DNA of 64,000 nt from positions 50,758 through 114,757 of the forward strand of contig NW_019174032.1 in the NCBI RefSeq assembly GCF_001642475.1, in the 5' to 3' direction. The notes under the pieces were generated by a model. The model saw only the letters and a list, made by a program, of their open reading frames with translations. It did no database searches and had not been told where the DNA came from. Source of the stretch: Fonsecaea monophora. Its lineage: Eukaryota > Ascomycota > Eurotiomycetes > Chaetothyriales > Herpotrichiellaceae. Both the position numbers and the translations under genes were made by a program. Positions 42,356 to 53,140 of this stretch are shown here, piece by piece (position 1 is the stretch's first letter; every line of letters starts with the position of its first letter).

Positions 42356-43693
42356 CTATTGCTCCTTCTTCCACTCACCGTTCGCCTTCAACTGCTCCTC
42401 TTCGTCCCGTTTGAACCACCGCACACTCCTTGCAAACCCCTCGTCGAGTCCTACCACTGGTGCATAACCCGTCCGCTTCATCAGCTTCTCGCACGAGTAA
42501 TACCGCGAGATGGTGGCGTATTTGACCGTCTGCCGGTTCAACTTGCCCTTTCGGCCCGTCAGGTGGTTGAACAGCTCCGCCGCGCCTCCGACAAACGTGG
42601 CCAGTGACGTGGGAAGACTGACGACCCGGTCCGCGTTGATATTCCGCCCATAGCGCGAAAAGAGGTAGCGCGACGAGTCCCAAAAAAAAGCCGGCTGGTT
42701 GTTCGTGACGTTGAACGCTTCACCGTCGACTTTGTCTTGCTCTGGTGCCCCCTTCCTCAACCCGCCTGCCTGGAGAACCTGCGCCGCACAAAGCAATCCG
42801 AAACACACATTGTGTACGTAGGTGGTGTCAAACAGATTGGCATTGTCCCCCAACTGAATGTGTAACTGCCAGTCCGGTGCAACTGATGCCGTCCTGAGAA
42901 TGGCCCCAGAGAATCCCCCACGATCACCTTCACCGACGATGCCAGCCGGACGTACTGCGCAGGTCAACATCTTCCCTCCGTCACTGTACTCCGAGTTTGC
43001 ATTGGCTTCGAGCACAATCTTCTCTGCGTGGACTTTTGTCTCGGAGTAATATTCCCTGGGGTTCGGACACACGTAGGGGTATCGTTCGTCGGCATTGATC
43101 AAGTCAGACTCGCCGTCGTGAATCACACTCGCACTCGAAACATGGACAAAGGCTCGGACACAACCGCCCCAGTCGCCGTGTTTCTTCCCGCCAGCAACCT
43201 CCAACAGCGTCCGTGTACCGTCAATATTCACCTTTCGGAGCACCGCCGGAGGGGCTTCCCACGACGGAGACGCCGTGTTGATGACCACGCTGGGTTTGAC
43301 TTTTCGGAAAACTTCGAGCAGAGAACTCGGGTCGGTGATGTCGGCCGAGTGGTACGTTGCACCGGGGAAGATGTGTTGAGTGCATCTCAAGTCCAGCACG
43401 TGGACGGACGTCGAGGTCTTGTCTATAGGAGGGTATCGGCTGCGTAGGGTAGGGAAGGAAGAGGGTAGGAGGGTGTTGAGGTCGTATTTCTCGGGATTAG
43501 GGGTCGTGGCGCCCTTTGTTCCCGAACGCTGCGGCGGCGAGGCTCCATTGCTCTCTGTGTCTGCGTCTTCAGAGGGAAAGTTGAGCAATTGATCCACGAG
43601 TCGAGAGCCCAAGAAACCGCAGCCTCCAACCACCAGCACAGTGCCGTAGGATCGCGGCGTCAAGTCAACCGCGGTCTCTTTCCTAATTTCCAT
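42356..43693 (-). CDS. ERG26: Sterol-4-alpha-carboxylate 3-dehydrogenase-like (SDR)
   Basis: Single exon of 445 residues. A Rossmann fold opens with TVLVVGGCGFLGSRLVDQLL (GGCGFLG at 23-29). It continues with VHVLDLR and ADITDPSSL, then VVINTASPSW, VNIDGTRTLLEVA and the catalytic YYSETK (Y-x-x-x-K) with VHVSSASV supplying the serine. It has the 3-beta-HSD-family C-terminal part (YVHNVCFGLLCAAQ, RYYSCEKLMKRTGYAP). ERG26 oxidatively decarboxylates 4-methyl sterol acids at the ER with NAD+ in ergosterol synthesis. The protein is somewhat long because about 45 disordered residues are inserted between the first helix and the second strand (residues 42-90). No obvious C-terminal membrane anchor is present. 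Fungi often carry paralogues, so it may be a relative rather than the main ERG26. Confidence 0.75.
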   Translation of the reverse strand: MEIRKETAVDLTPRSYGTVLVVGGCGFLGSRLVDQLLNFPSEDADTESNGASPPQRSGTKGATTPNPEKYDLNTLLPSSFPTLRSRYPPIDKTSTSVHVLDLRCTQHIFPGATYHSADITDPSSLLEVFRKVKPSVVINTASPSWEAPPAVLRKVNIDGTRTLLEVAGGKKHGDWGGCVRAFVHVSSASVIHDGESDLINADERYPYVCPNPREYYSETKVHAEKIVLEANANSEYSDGGKMLTCAVRPAGIVGEGDRGGFSGAILRTASVAPDWQLHIQLGDNANLFDTTYVHNVCFGLLCAAQVLQAGGLRKGAPEQDKVDGEAFNVTNNQPAFFWDSSRYLFSRYGRNINADRVVSLPTSLATFVGGAAELFNHLTGRKGKLNRQTVKYATISRYYSCEKLMKRTGYAPVVGLDEGFARSVRWFKRDEEEQLKANGEWKKEQ

Positions 43694-44390
43694 CTTTCTT
43701 TTTTTGATGAGCTAAATGTCGACACGATCTAGCTGGTACTGTTGTGAGAGTGGCTTGAGCTCGAATCCGATCTTGAGGAGTTTTTGGAGATGCGCAATGC
43801 CCTTCGATCAATGAGCGCAGCCAGCGCAACTGTTCCTGGAAAAGTGGATCGCGTCCCCGGAAGCGAGACGTTCCTCGTGGCGCGCAGCATTACATAATGG
43901 TCCAGCCTTGCAGCCTCGTGCCTCGTTACAGCGTCTCCAGATCCACCCCGTACAGACACCGACTTGCCTGATAGTGCACGGGGAAAGGTATAGTGTAGTA
44001 CAGTAAAAGTCAGACTCAGCTGTAGCGGAAGAGAACTACCATCCTGGAAGAAGCCTTCCACTGTCTTAGTATCTCAGGGTATCAAAAAGCTCACAGCTCG
44101 GATGGTATTCGCGGCCATGCCCAACGATGCTTCATAATGGCCAGATCCTGCACAGAATACCACTGCTTGTCCGTTGCATGTTGATGGTTCTTTCAAGTAT
44201 ACAGACTGTCTCTGTGAAGCCCCGACCATCTCCCAACTCCCATGCTTGCTGCAAACAAAAAACACAACGACCCATAGTTCGCATTCTTCCTTGCGCTTTT
44301 TCCATTTCAACCTTGTGTCGTCTCTCATGTTGGACTTCAGCCATGCCATCTAATCGACCTGGATTATGATCAGATCTTGGACCAGACATC
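43694..44390. other. Intergenic, no gene seen
   Basis: Promoter side of the ERG26-like gene and 3' side of the E2 gene. No repeat or RNA gene seen. Confidence 0.5.
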
Positions 44391-45943
44391 TCACTCTATG
44401 CCCTCCTCAGTTGTCCTCTGCGCCGACCGTCGGAGCTGCCGGAAGTACTTCTTTTTATCACTCTCGCTGCCCCAAAGCAACTTGGTTGCCTCTGGATGCA
44501 CAATCGTCCTCGGGTCATAGGGTGGGCTTTCCTCCTCCAACGCCTCGACGATGCTCTCAACGTGATTCCTCAGTTGATCTACTTCCTTGGGAAAGTAGCA
44601 AATCACACCGTCCTTGGAGACCCTATGGTGGTAGATGGGTGTTTCCATTTTCACCCGAGGTAGTTCGGCCGGAAAGCGAGGACTCACTGCAATTCGGACT
44701 TTGAAGACGCCGCCATCCAAATGCGTGCTGGGCCTGCCGAAGTAGGTCATGATCCAGATGAAGGGATTGTCATTTTCCAGCTCAACATCCACGTTGTGCA
44801 GCTTCTTGCGTTTCAGGTAGTCTGACAACTGTACGAATTGTCGTTGGACTGCGGCCGCCTTGGTCGCCTCTCGATCCCTCAGTTCCAGTCCTTCAGTCGC
44901 CCAGTTGTCGGTTTCGATTCGAAGCACCTCCTTGATGCGCAGCAGTCTTCTTCCCAACTCACTGTACCGGAACTTGCCCTCCATGTTGTTCCCTCCACCT
45001 TCAAAAGGCATCTTGACAAAGTCGACGCCATCTTTGTGTTTGGGAGCGTATTCTTCAATGGTGCACATGTAATGTTCAAAGTACCACAGAAACCTTCGCT
45101 TGAAGAGATCTCGGAATGGTAAGAACTTGAGCTTGATTTGATTCTCAAGGGGATCCTCTTTGAGCTCATCCTCCTCGTCGTCTTCAGAGCTCCATTGCGC
45201 AGAGTGAGGCGAGGGTGCGGCCAGTGAGCCATCTGGTTGGATGCCCAATGCCTCCTCGAGCCTCTGAATGACCGCAATTCGGAGAGTTTCGTGACGGATC
45301 TAGACATGTTGTAAGCTCAACTCCATCCCAGCTTTTGAGGCACAAAGCCGTGCACATACCTTGGCACAGTACAGGTCATTCATCCTCCTGTCCTCTGTAC
45401 CTTTTGCGTTCTCGTATCCAGGTTCATTCTCATAGGGATTGTTACTCATGAGACTCTGGATCGACCACAACACCGATTCCAGTCCTTGTGCAGAAGACCA
45501 CTCTTCACCCGGCTTCTCTCCATGCCATGTGCCCAAGATTGACAAGCAGACCTTCCCACTTGCGTAGATGTTTGGATTGAACCTCGTCCGACCAGCATTT
45601 GTGGTTTTGGCCTCGACTTTGGGTGGCTTGCTTGGATACTCTGAGCCGAAAGTGACGGCGAACTCGAAGAAGCCGAATGCATAGGGAGTACCGTGAGGAC
45701 CGATGATGAGGGCTTTGACGTGGCGCACGTCTTTCTCCTGGCAAGCGACAGCAATGGCTGCAGACCGTGGTTAGCTGAAGATGCCTGGTGCATGTCTTTT
45801 GGCTCAGAGGATGAACTTACACAGGTCACTACCTTGTTGGATCTGGGCGATCTCCTGCACACATCATGTCAGTAATATCCTCCTGGTATCTAGGTGCAAC
45901 CACCTCTTACCCGAGATATCCTCAAGATGGTCTGATTGGACAT
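44391..45943 (-). CDS. Ubiquitin-conjugating enzyme E2 with two UBC folds
   Basis: Four exons: 45943-45911, 45854-45821, 45757-45360 and 45299-44391, give 457 residues. The first UBC domain (residues about 1-160) has GTPYAFGFFEFAVTFGSEYP, NPNIYASGKVCLSILGTWHG and an active-site cysteine near residue 93. The NPN triad and the GTWHG loop match the UBE2Z/UBE2O/BIRC6 branch rather than classical HPN E2s. An acidic linker (SSEDDEEDELKEDP) joins a second UBC-like fold (about 320-430). There, FRVRIAVSPRFPAELP-like and YHHRVSKDGVICYFPKE segments keep a cysteine but replace HPN with HHR. E2s pass ubiquitin from E1 to substrates or E3s. Activity of the second fold is doubtful because the oxyanion asparagine is lost. 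All introns are in phase. Confidence 0.85.
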
Positions 45944-47330
45944 GATGAAGGCGTCAGGGCACGGGCGCTTGAGCAGAGCAGGAGTAGAGTGGTGTCACGT
46001 TCAGATTCAGGTTCATGAGCAGCACAGAGAAGTGTCAATGCAGGCGAAAGAGGACTGCAAGTTTGGTCATGTAGAGTGAAAAGAGGCATTGTTTGGTAAA
46101 TGAGACTTCTTGTGAGAGAGGGTGGGAGGGGCGAGAGGGGGACTTTTGGATTTGCGGTTCAAGATGAGGCTGTGTGTCACAAGTTGCCCTGAAGCCTGAA
46201 GGTGAAGTGAATAGTGACTTCCCATTAGAGGATCCCAACTTCGATGGTGCCTGTTGACTGGATCCGTGACACTCTAGCCGGCTAAGCTACAGATCTGCCT
46301 TGTTAAGCTGCAGGCTGCCACTGGATGGGTGGGTGGCTGGTGCTATAAGAAGAAAGAAAGACCAGAGCTACTTCTTTGTATGAGGACTGGGTGCTTATCG
46401 TACACCAAAGAGCTGAGGGGCTTTTGGTGGGGGCGCCACGGGTGCCTACCAGCCACAACCGCCTAATCGTGTCTACGGGGGGCCAGTGGGGGGGTTTTAT
46501 TGTTGTCCACAAGGCTGAGAAAGTGCTCAAGACCCTTCAAAAGCATTGCTGCCTGACAAGAGAAGATGAGTGCTAATGATGCCACTAGGGGCGCCTAGAA
46601 CTAAGTTACTTGGAGGAGAGGAGCACCAACGGGTGGAACAATTTAGTTTGGTGGAGCCCCCAACAGCCCACAGAGCTATTGAGGTAGCCGTAGGTAGATC
46701 TCTAGCCCCTACAAACACTAGCCTACGAGTACTTGTACCTAGAGAGAGCTGGGCAGCCACATGGAATATCTACTACTTACAAGTACTTGTAAATGCCCGC
46801 AAAAGGACTTCCAAACGTCATGGAATCTCATAGGTACTCGCCAGACAAGCCCATGTTCGGTGAATATACATGTACCTCGTACCTAGTTACCTCGTGCTTT
46901 CATGCCAGACCCAAAGTATATACATTATACACCTCCACGCTATCCATGCCGTTGACATTTGCCTCCCTGAGATTTGATATCTTAAATCATTAAGGCCATG
47001 TGGCAGTGGGTATCATTGTCCTCGTCATCCATGTTCCTGCCAAACTCAGCCTCTTTCTCCCTTCAACACTGAAATCCAGTATCTTCTCATGATTGCGACG
47101 CTCTATCCGGGGGCGAGGCGCCTCCGATTCACCGTATATGCCGTTATGTGAGTCGTACATGGTCATAGGCCGTTGCCCGTCTGTGCCCATCAAAAGTCGT
47201 TTATGTCATCAGGCCGTCTCTCCGTTCCGAGAATCTTGTTAGCGGTTTCCCAAGAAGTCAAAATTCATGATGTAACGTGGTCGTATTCCGTCAATGCAAA
47301 ATCGAAAAATCAAACCTCCGTCTGCCAGTG
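45944..47330. other. Intergenic with a faint duplicated segment
   Basis: 46380-46500 and 46600-46745 are weakly similar in the same orientation: on the minus strand both read RRL..VG.R..PT...ALW. This suggests an old tandem duplication or repeat relic. A tRNA-like A-box stretch on the minus strand near 46245-46310 does not fold. Otherwise nothing is recognised. Confidence 0.4.
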
Positions 47331-50300
47331 TCATTCACCTTCTTGCTCGCGGTAACCTTTCGTTGGTCGCGCTGTGCTCATTCTCCAATCGCTTCTCCGT
47401 CGATTGTCAGGATCCAGCCCGCCTACATCTCGTCGGCTTTGAGATCGGTCACTTCCTGCTTCTGCAGGTGATGTGTTATTTCCGGCGTGGGACGGCGAAG
47501 ACTTTGCCGTTTCCTCAACCGATAAACCCAGGACTTCGGCATGAACATCAGGATCGGCCAGGTCGGTTGCTGCAAGAGTCCCCTCCGGCGGTGGTCCAGG
47601 AATATCTGAGAGAGGGTAAACAAATCCCTCCGGCCTCGTTTCCGGTGGAGGTGTTCCCGCAGCAATGAAGCCGTTGTCTCGTGTATTGTTGAAGAGGTAC
47701 ACATTCTCTTCTGTCAAAGCCAATGTTGTCAAAGGTCCGCCAGCTCCAGAAACTGGTTTGGCTTGATCGGACGAGTGAGACCTAGGCTCAAACGCGCCAT
47801 CGACCATGATTGTAGGAGCAATAATAGATCGGCCACGATTCAAATCGGTCACCGACAACAACTTGGCGTCCCGGAGTGCTTGTGCTTTGTCCTCAGCCTC
47901 GACCCGCCTCATTGTTCGGTCTCCTTCTGTTCCGCCTCCCGGGATCTCTCCGGCAAGAATGGCCTTGGAAAGATTGGATCGGACCGTAGCGGCTTTGGTG
48001 TTCACATCAACAGCATCGTCTGTCGGTGCACGCAGCTGTGCATCTGTCGAACTAGACAGCCGTATTGATGTGCCATTCCGAGCATAGAACTCAGTGGCAA
48101 TAGCATCGACATTGCCACAAATCGATGAGTGGTCGGTGCACCCACTTCCAAAGGACTGTTGCTGGGAGCCTATGGGAGATTCTGACCGTTTCCGATGCCT
48201 GTAACCTTGGCGGGCTCTGGATATCCATTTCAATATGGTTTTTTCCAGGAGAGCCCGTTTGACAGGCTTGGCCATGTAGTCGTCCATTCCTGCCTTCTCA
48301 CATTTTTCTCGGTCACCTTGAATTGCTGAAGCAGTCATGGCCACAATTGGAATTTTCGCGATAATTTCGATGTCCGTGAATGGTGCATGATGCCTGAGTA
48401 TATGTGTGGCGTGGTACCCATCCAGTACAGGCATTTGAACATCCATCAATATAAGCGAAGGGATCGGATATTGCTGTGATTGTTCCAAGGTGAGGTCGGG
48501 CGAGGTGGCTTGAAGAAGATACTCTAGAGCCTCTCTGCCATTCCACACAGCAATAGCAGAAAACTTCAGAGCTTTGATGAACCTGAGGGCAATTTGCTGG
48601 TTCACAGGATTATCTGGATTCGTCAACTCCATACCCATGCGTTGTTTCTTCGACATTGCTTACCTTCCACAACGAGTATATGTATCTGATCTCTCTCAAG
48701 CTCGGGGACGGGAGTTTCGATCCCCGAAATGGACAACATCGCCTGAGCGGGATCACCACATACACTCATATCTCCTAATGACCTAGTTAGGGCGAGAATC
48801 TTCTGATGTTTCCGAGTGTCTTCTTTTGATGAATCCTTGGAGCAAGACAAGTCGGCGTGCAAACGGTCAGGCATCGAGCCGACTTCGAGCTCAGTTATGG
48901 GAGTACCATTTTGGTATTCAAGTTTCTTGAATGGGACGCTGAAGATGGCTTTGGTTCCTGTATCGAGCTTGGAATCCAGACGAATCGTCCCATGCATCAG
49001 GTCTACCAAGTTTTTACATATGGTCAGCCCGAGCCCGGTCCCTCCGAAACGTCTGGCAGTGCTTGAGTCGGCTTGACTGAAAGGCGTGAACAGCTTCTTC
49101 TTGACTTCTTCTTCAATTCCGATTCCACTGTCTTCGACACAAAAGTCAATCGTAATTGTGTCAGTGGTTTCACCAACGATGTTGGCGCTCAACCTCACGA
49201 AGCCCGTGGAAGTAAATTTGATACTGTTGGTTAAAAGGTTGACCAGGATCTGTCGTATCCGACCAGGGTCACCTAACAGAATGAGTTCCTCGGATGGTCT
49301 GAGGTCGATGGCACTCCTAAACTCGAGTCCTTTGCGTTGAGCGGCAAATGAAAGCATTTTGGCTACATCACGAAGAACGTGGTTTAGACTAAACTGCACT
49401 TCCTCGATATCAAGCCGGCCGGACTCGATCTTGGAGAAGTCCAGAATGTCGTTGATGACCGTGAGAAGAGAATTGGCAGATCTTTGGATGTTTTGGGCGA
49501 ATTCGCTTTGTTCCAGATCCAGGGAGGTATCCATAAGTAGCTCTGACATTCCCAGCACTCCTGCGATTGGCGTCCGAATCTCATGAGACATGTTGGCGAG
49601 AAAGCTGCTCTTCATCTTGCTCGCTTCTTTAGCTGCCGTCTCCTTCGCAAGCAATATGATGTTTTCCTGTTCCTTGTGGCGTAACGAAGTAACGTCAGAC
49701 CCGATGACAATGACCCCAGCAATATAGTTTTCATCCTCCACTCTATTGGGGCCCGTTTTGCCCTTGAGCGGTACCATTTTGGATCGAAACCATCTAGAAT
49801 TCACTTCATTCTCGCAGATTTCCAGATCGGAAGCTCCTGATAAAATACGGTACAAAGCTTTCCTGAATTTGTTGATCGCTTGCGGGGTCAGGCGCTCACG
49901 GAAGACGTCCAGAATAGGGATCCCAACGATCCTGTCGGTTGTCGCATCGCCCATAACGAAGGAACCCTCGTGAAAAGTGACATTCAGTTGTCTGTCGAGA
50001 ATCCACATGGTCATTTGCGAGTGTTTTAACACGTCTAGCAATTGCCGTCGAACCCTCTGTCCAGAAAACTTGGCATCGACAACTTCCTGGATATCTGTGC
50101 ACGTACCAAACCACTTGAGGATCTTGCCCGTCTTGTGGTCACGCATGGGTAAAGCCCTCCCAAGCATCCATCTCCATTGACCGTCGAATCTTCTGCAGCG
50201 ATACTCCGTGATGTACTCGTCCCCTGTCACGAGGGAGTGACGCCATCTGTGCGTGGCTTCAGGCATATCTTCTGGGTGGAAAGGTAGTTTCCACCCTTGG

Positions 50301-51820
50301 CCCAATGAATTGGCTGGTGTCAGGCCAGTGTAGTCGTACCATCTTTTGGAATAGTAGTCGTGGTAGCCGTCCGCCCTCGTGGTCCAGATCATCTGTGGCA
50401 TCATATCACAGATGAGGCGAAATTGTTCTTCATTTTCTGCTGTCTGGTGTGCAATCTTTTCGGTATACTCTGTGACATCCTTGAAGGCTATCAAGCCTGC
50501 TAGAAATTCCCCAGACTTTTCGTCATAAACAGGGTGCCCGCTGACATCAAAGTTTGATCTTTTGCCCGTCTTTTCATTGACTAGACCAATCTGCCAGTTT
50601 GTGAAGGGCTGCTGAGTACGACACAGAGCAAGGACGGGATTGGCTTCCTCTTGGAGCTCCCGCGAGAAATCTGCAGTCCACGGGCGAAATCGTGACATGA
50701 AGTCGTACGACTCATCTGACGTGGGATCGGTTTCGACTGCCATTAACTTTCGAGCAGCCAGGTTTGGCAAAACTACGCTCTCATCTTTCCACATGGCAAT
50801 GAGTGGGATTTCGATCGCACTCAACATGGCGTTCTTCATCTTCAGGACCTTCTGGAAGTCGGTGGGGGCAGAGGGAGCCGAACACTGCGCGGGAGGGGCG
50901 ACGGGAGGGAAAGAAACCTTGGAGGGCTGTTCCACAGGAGACGTAATTTGAGAGGTGTCAGAGGAGGAAGCAGGTGTCTGCGATTGCGACGAACGGGAGG
51001 ATCTGGCTGAATTGGACGAGGGATGACGCGTAGTGCCTGATGATCGTGACAATGGTTTGTTAGGGGGATGCCCTGCGGAGCTTGTGAATGTCAGAGTGAA
51101 GAAGCGTTGTCCTTGCAACTCCCAGATACTAATGATCATTCGACACGTGGTGTGGACAGCGCGATGGGTTTGATTTTGTCTCGGTCGACGACTGCGAGAT
51201 GGCATCTGGTCATTAGGATAGGAGATAACCACATCGACCACAGTGTCCTGAGGCTTTTCAGTACGCCTCTGCACCTGCGGCCTACCTCTTGCAGCGGCGG
51301 CCTCAGGTATCGCAACAGGAGGCGTCTCTCTGCTCTGCACGTCCTGCAGGGGAGTCCTTTGAGACGGTCTATCTCCTGCAGTCGACTGCAAACCACTGGC
51401 GAGGTTGTCGAGAAATCTTTCCCAACTAACCCATATTGGAACGCCGCCATCCGATACCATGTCAATACCCAACTGCGACAGCGTCTGGCCCTTGAGGAAG
51501 TCGGTCACATCGAAGTCGGGATCATTTTGTTCGGCTCCCAATAATCTCCCCACGGCCGAATTCGCGAGGAGGACAGTCTTTAAGGAGGAGAGGACGAGTA
51601 TTGGTGTAGGCAGGGTCGCAAGGGCGGCCAGGGCAATTTCGGTCGCCATAGGGAGTTGGGGTAGGTCGATACAGAAATGGTGAGCAGAAGACGCTGTGGC
51701 ATTGCGTCCCCCAGCGACTGTAGCAACAGTAGCAGTGGAGTCTGAAGCGGCTAGGGATGGAAAGAGAATACTATGGTGGGATGGTCTGGGTTCGAAGTCG
51801 ACATTGCCTCGAGCGACCAT
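47331..51820 (-). CDS. PAS-rich hybrid histidine kinase
   Basis: Two exons, 51820-48664 and 48613-47331, across a 50 bp intron, give 1,479 residues. The splice falls inside the receiver domain and reads VVE/DNPVNQQIAL exactly. Domains: an N-terminal PAS-like region (about 60-150), a Ser-rich linker, and PAS/PAC repeats near 330-680 (WKLPFHPEDMPEATHRW and GRALPMRDHKTGKILKWFGTC mark one). HisKA follows with the phospho-histidine in NMSHEIRTP near 743. Then come an HATPase with NLLTNSIKF, EDSGIGIEEE and FGGTGLGLTICK, and a receiver with LILMDVQMPVLDG (aspartate near 1107) and the lysine in MAKPVKR. A disordered tail of about 230 residues ends the protein. Such kinases feed the Ypd1 phosphorelay to Ssk1/Skn7. 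It has no transmembrane segment, so the cue is probably cytosolic (PAS ligand, redox or light). The exact fungal HHK group is not assigned here. Confidence 0.9.
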
Positions 51821-53140
51821 TTCCAAAGGAGCAGGTGTGGCTATGAGGGTGACTGGAGCAGAGGGAGTACCGCGGGATCACTCTACCTAGGGCAGATCAA
51901 GGCGATAGTGCCTGGTGGTACGGGAAGTCAGCCACTCTGCAGGCATCACAAGCGGAATGTGAGGTGACGTAGGAGGCACTTGACGGCACACTAGGGCCTG
52001 CGCAAGCCAGATTCTTTGTCGCTTCAGGGGTGGGCATAGGGTGGCTACAATCTCGTATTCTGGAGTCTTGTAGTGGCTAGTGAGGACTGAAGCAGGGGTA
52101 GCAGACATTGGCGAGGATATCTTGTACAAGTGGTTATGAGAATGATGGACTTGGTTCTTCCATATTTGGTAGCGACACGAGAAGTGATCGGAGGCCACCA
52201 AACACGCCACCAACGCGGGTTGGGCACTAGGGGCCACACAAGCATGGGAAATTGAAAATGCCTTCAGATCCCCATTTCCAGTTCCTCGCATAATATCCTG
52301 TTTTCCCACTTTTCAATTGACTCTCGCTTCCTCGTGCACCTGTCCAGCCACCATCCATCGTCACAGCCTCACTCCTTCTGCACCAGCTTGCATCTGCTAT
52401 TGCTCCAATGAGAAAGATTGGGAGAGTGTAGGTGTACAGCGACCAAGTCCCTGCTGAGGTGCAATTCACTAGGCCGCCCACGAAGGAGCCGTTTTCTTGT
52501 TATCCATTGGATTACTAGCCTCCAGCCAATCGAGAACCGATTAAGGCGAGACACGATCCGATCATCAACCGCTTTCCCCGACCTCCTCCACCCTTACCAT
52601 GTGACTGCCAGTCCCAAGTCTTGTGGACGCCGAGGCCACCAACTCCCCACTGATATATTCAGTAGAAGATGATAATAATTCATGGGCACTTGTACCCTGC
52701 AGCAAGCAAAAGGTGGGCCACATGTGACCAAGAACACAAGTTGTTGTTTGTCGGAGAGTCTGAGTTGCATCACACCCACGGTATTATAAAGAGACTGTGG
52801 CCGCAAGCTATGCGAGTCGTCTTCACGCCGATTTTGAGTACAAGGACTGCGAGTTTGGTGGTCGCTCTTACGCGAGCTAGCAACACGGTCTGTCGTTGAC
52901 TCGTTGAGGGCCATGTGGGCATCGGATACCGAGGACACGGATACGGGACAATTACAATTCCAGGCTCAGATCAATCACACTCGCAGACGGCCTTAAGAGC
53001 CTTCTCCGCGGCCTGAATCGAGCAGGCCTCAAAAATCGGGCCTTATAGGGACACAGCATTTCGCTCACGGTAGGCTTTTTCTTCTTGCACTGCTCGATGC
53101 TCTACGGTAGCAGCTCGTCAAAGGCACTCTTGTCACGACC
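51821..53140. other. Intergenic, no gene seen
   Basis: Divergent gap between the histidine kinase and the LinD-like gene, so both promoters lie here. No repeat or RNA gene recognised. Confidence 0.5.

Noticed and set aside
46240..46315. Minus-strand tRNA-like stretch (TAGCTTAGCCGGCTAGAG)
   Set aside because: It resembles a D-arm/A-box, but no anticodon stem forms and the B-box match is poor. There is no terminator run in the right place.
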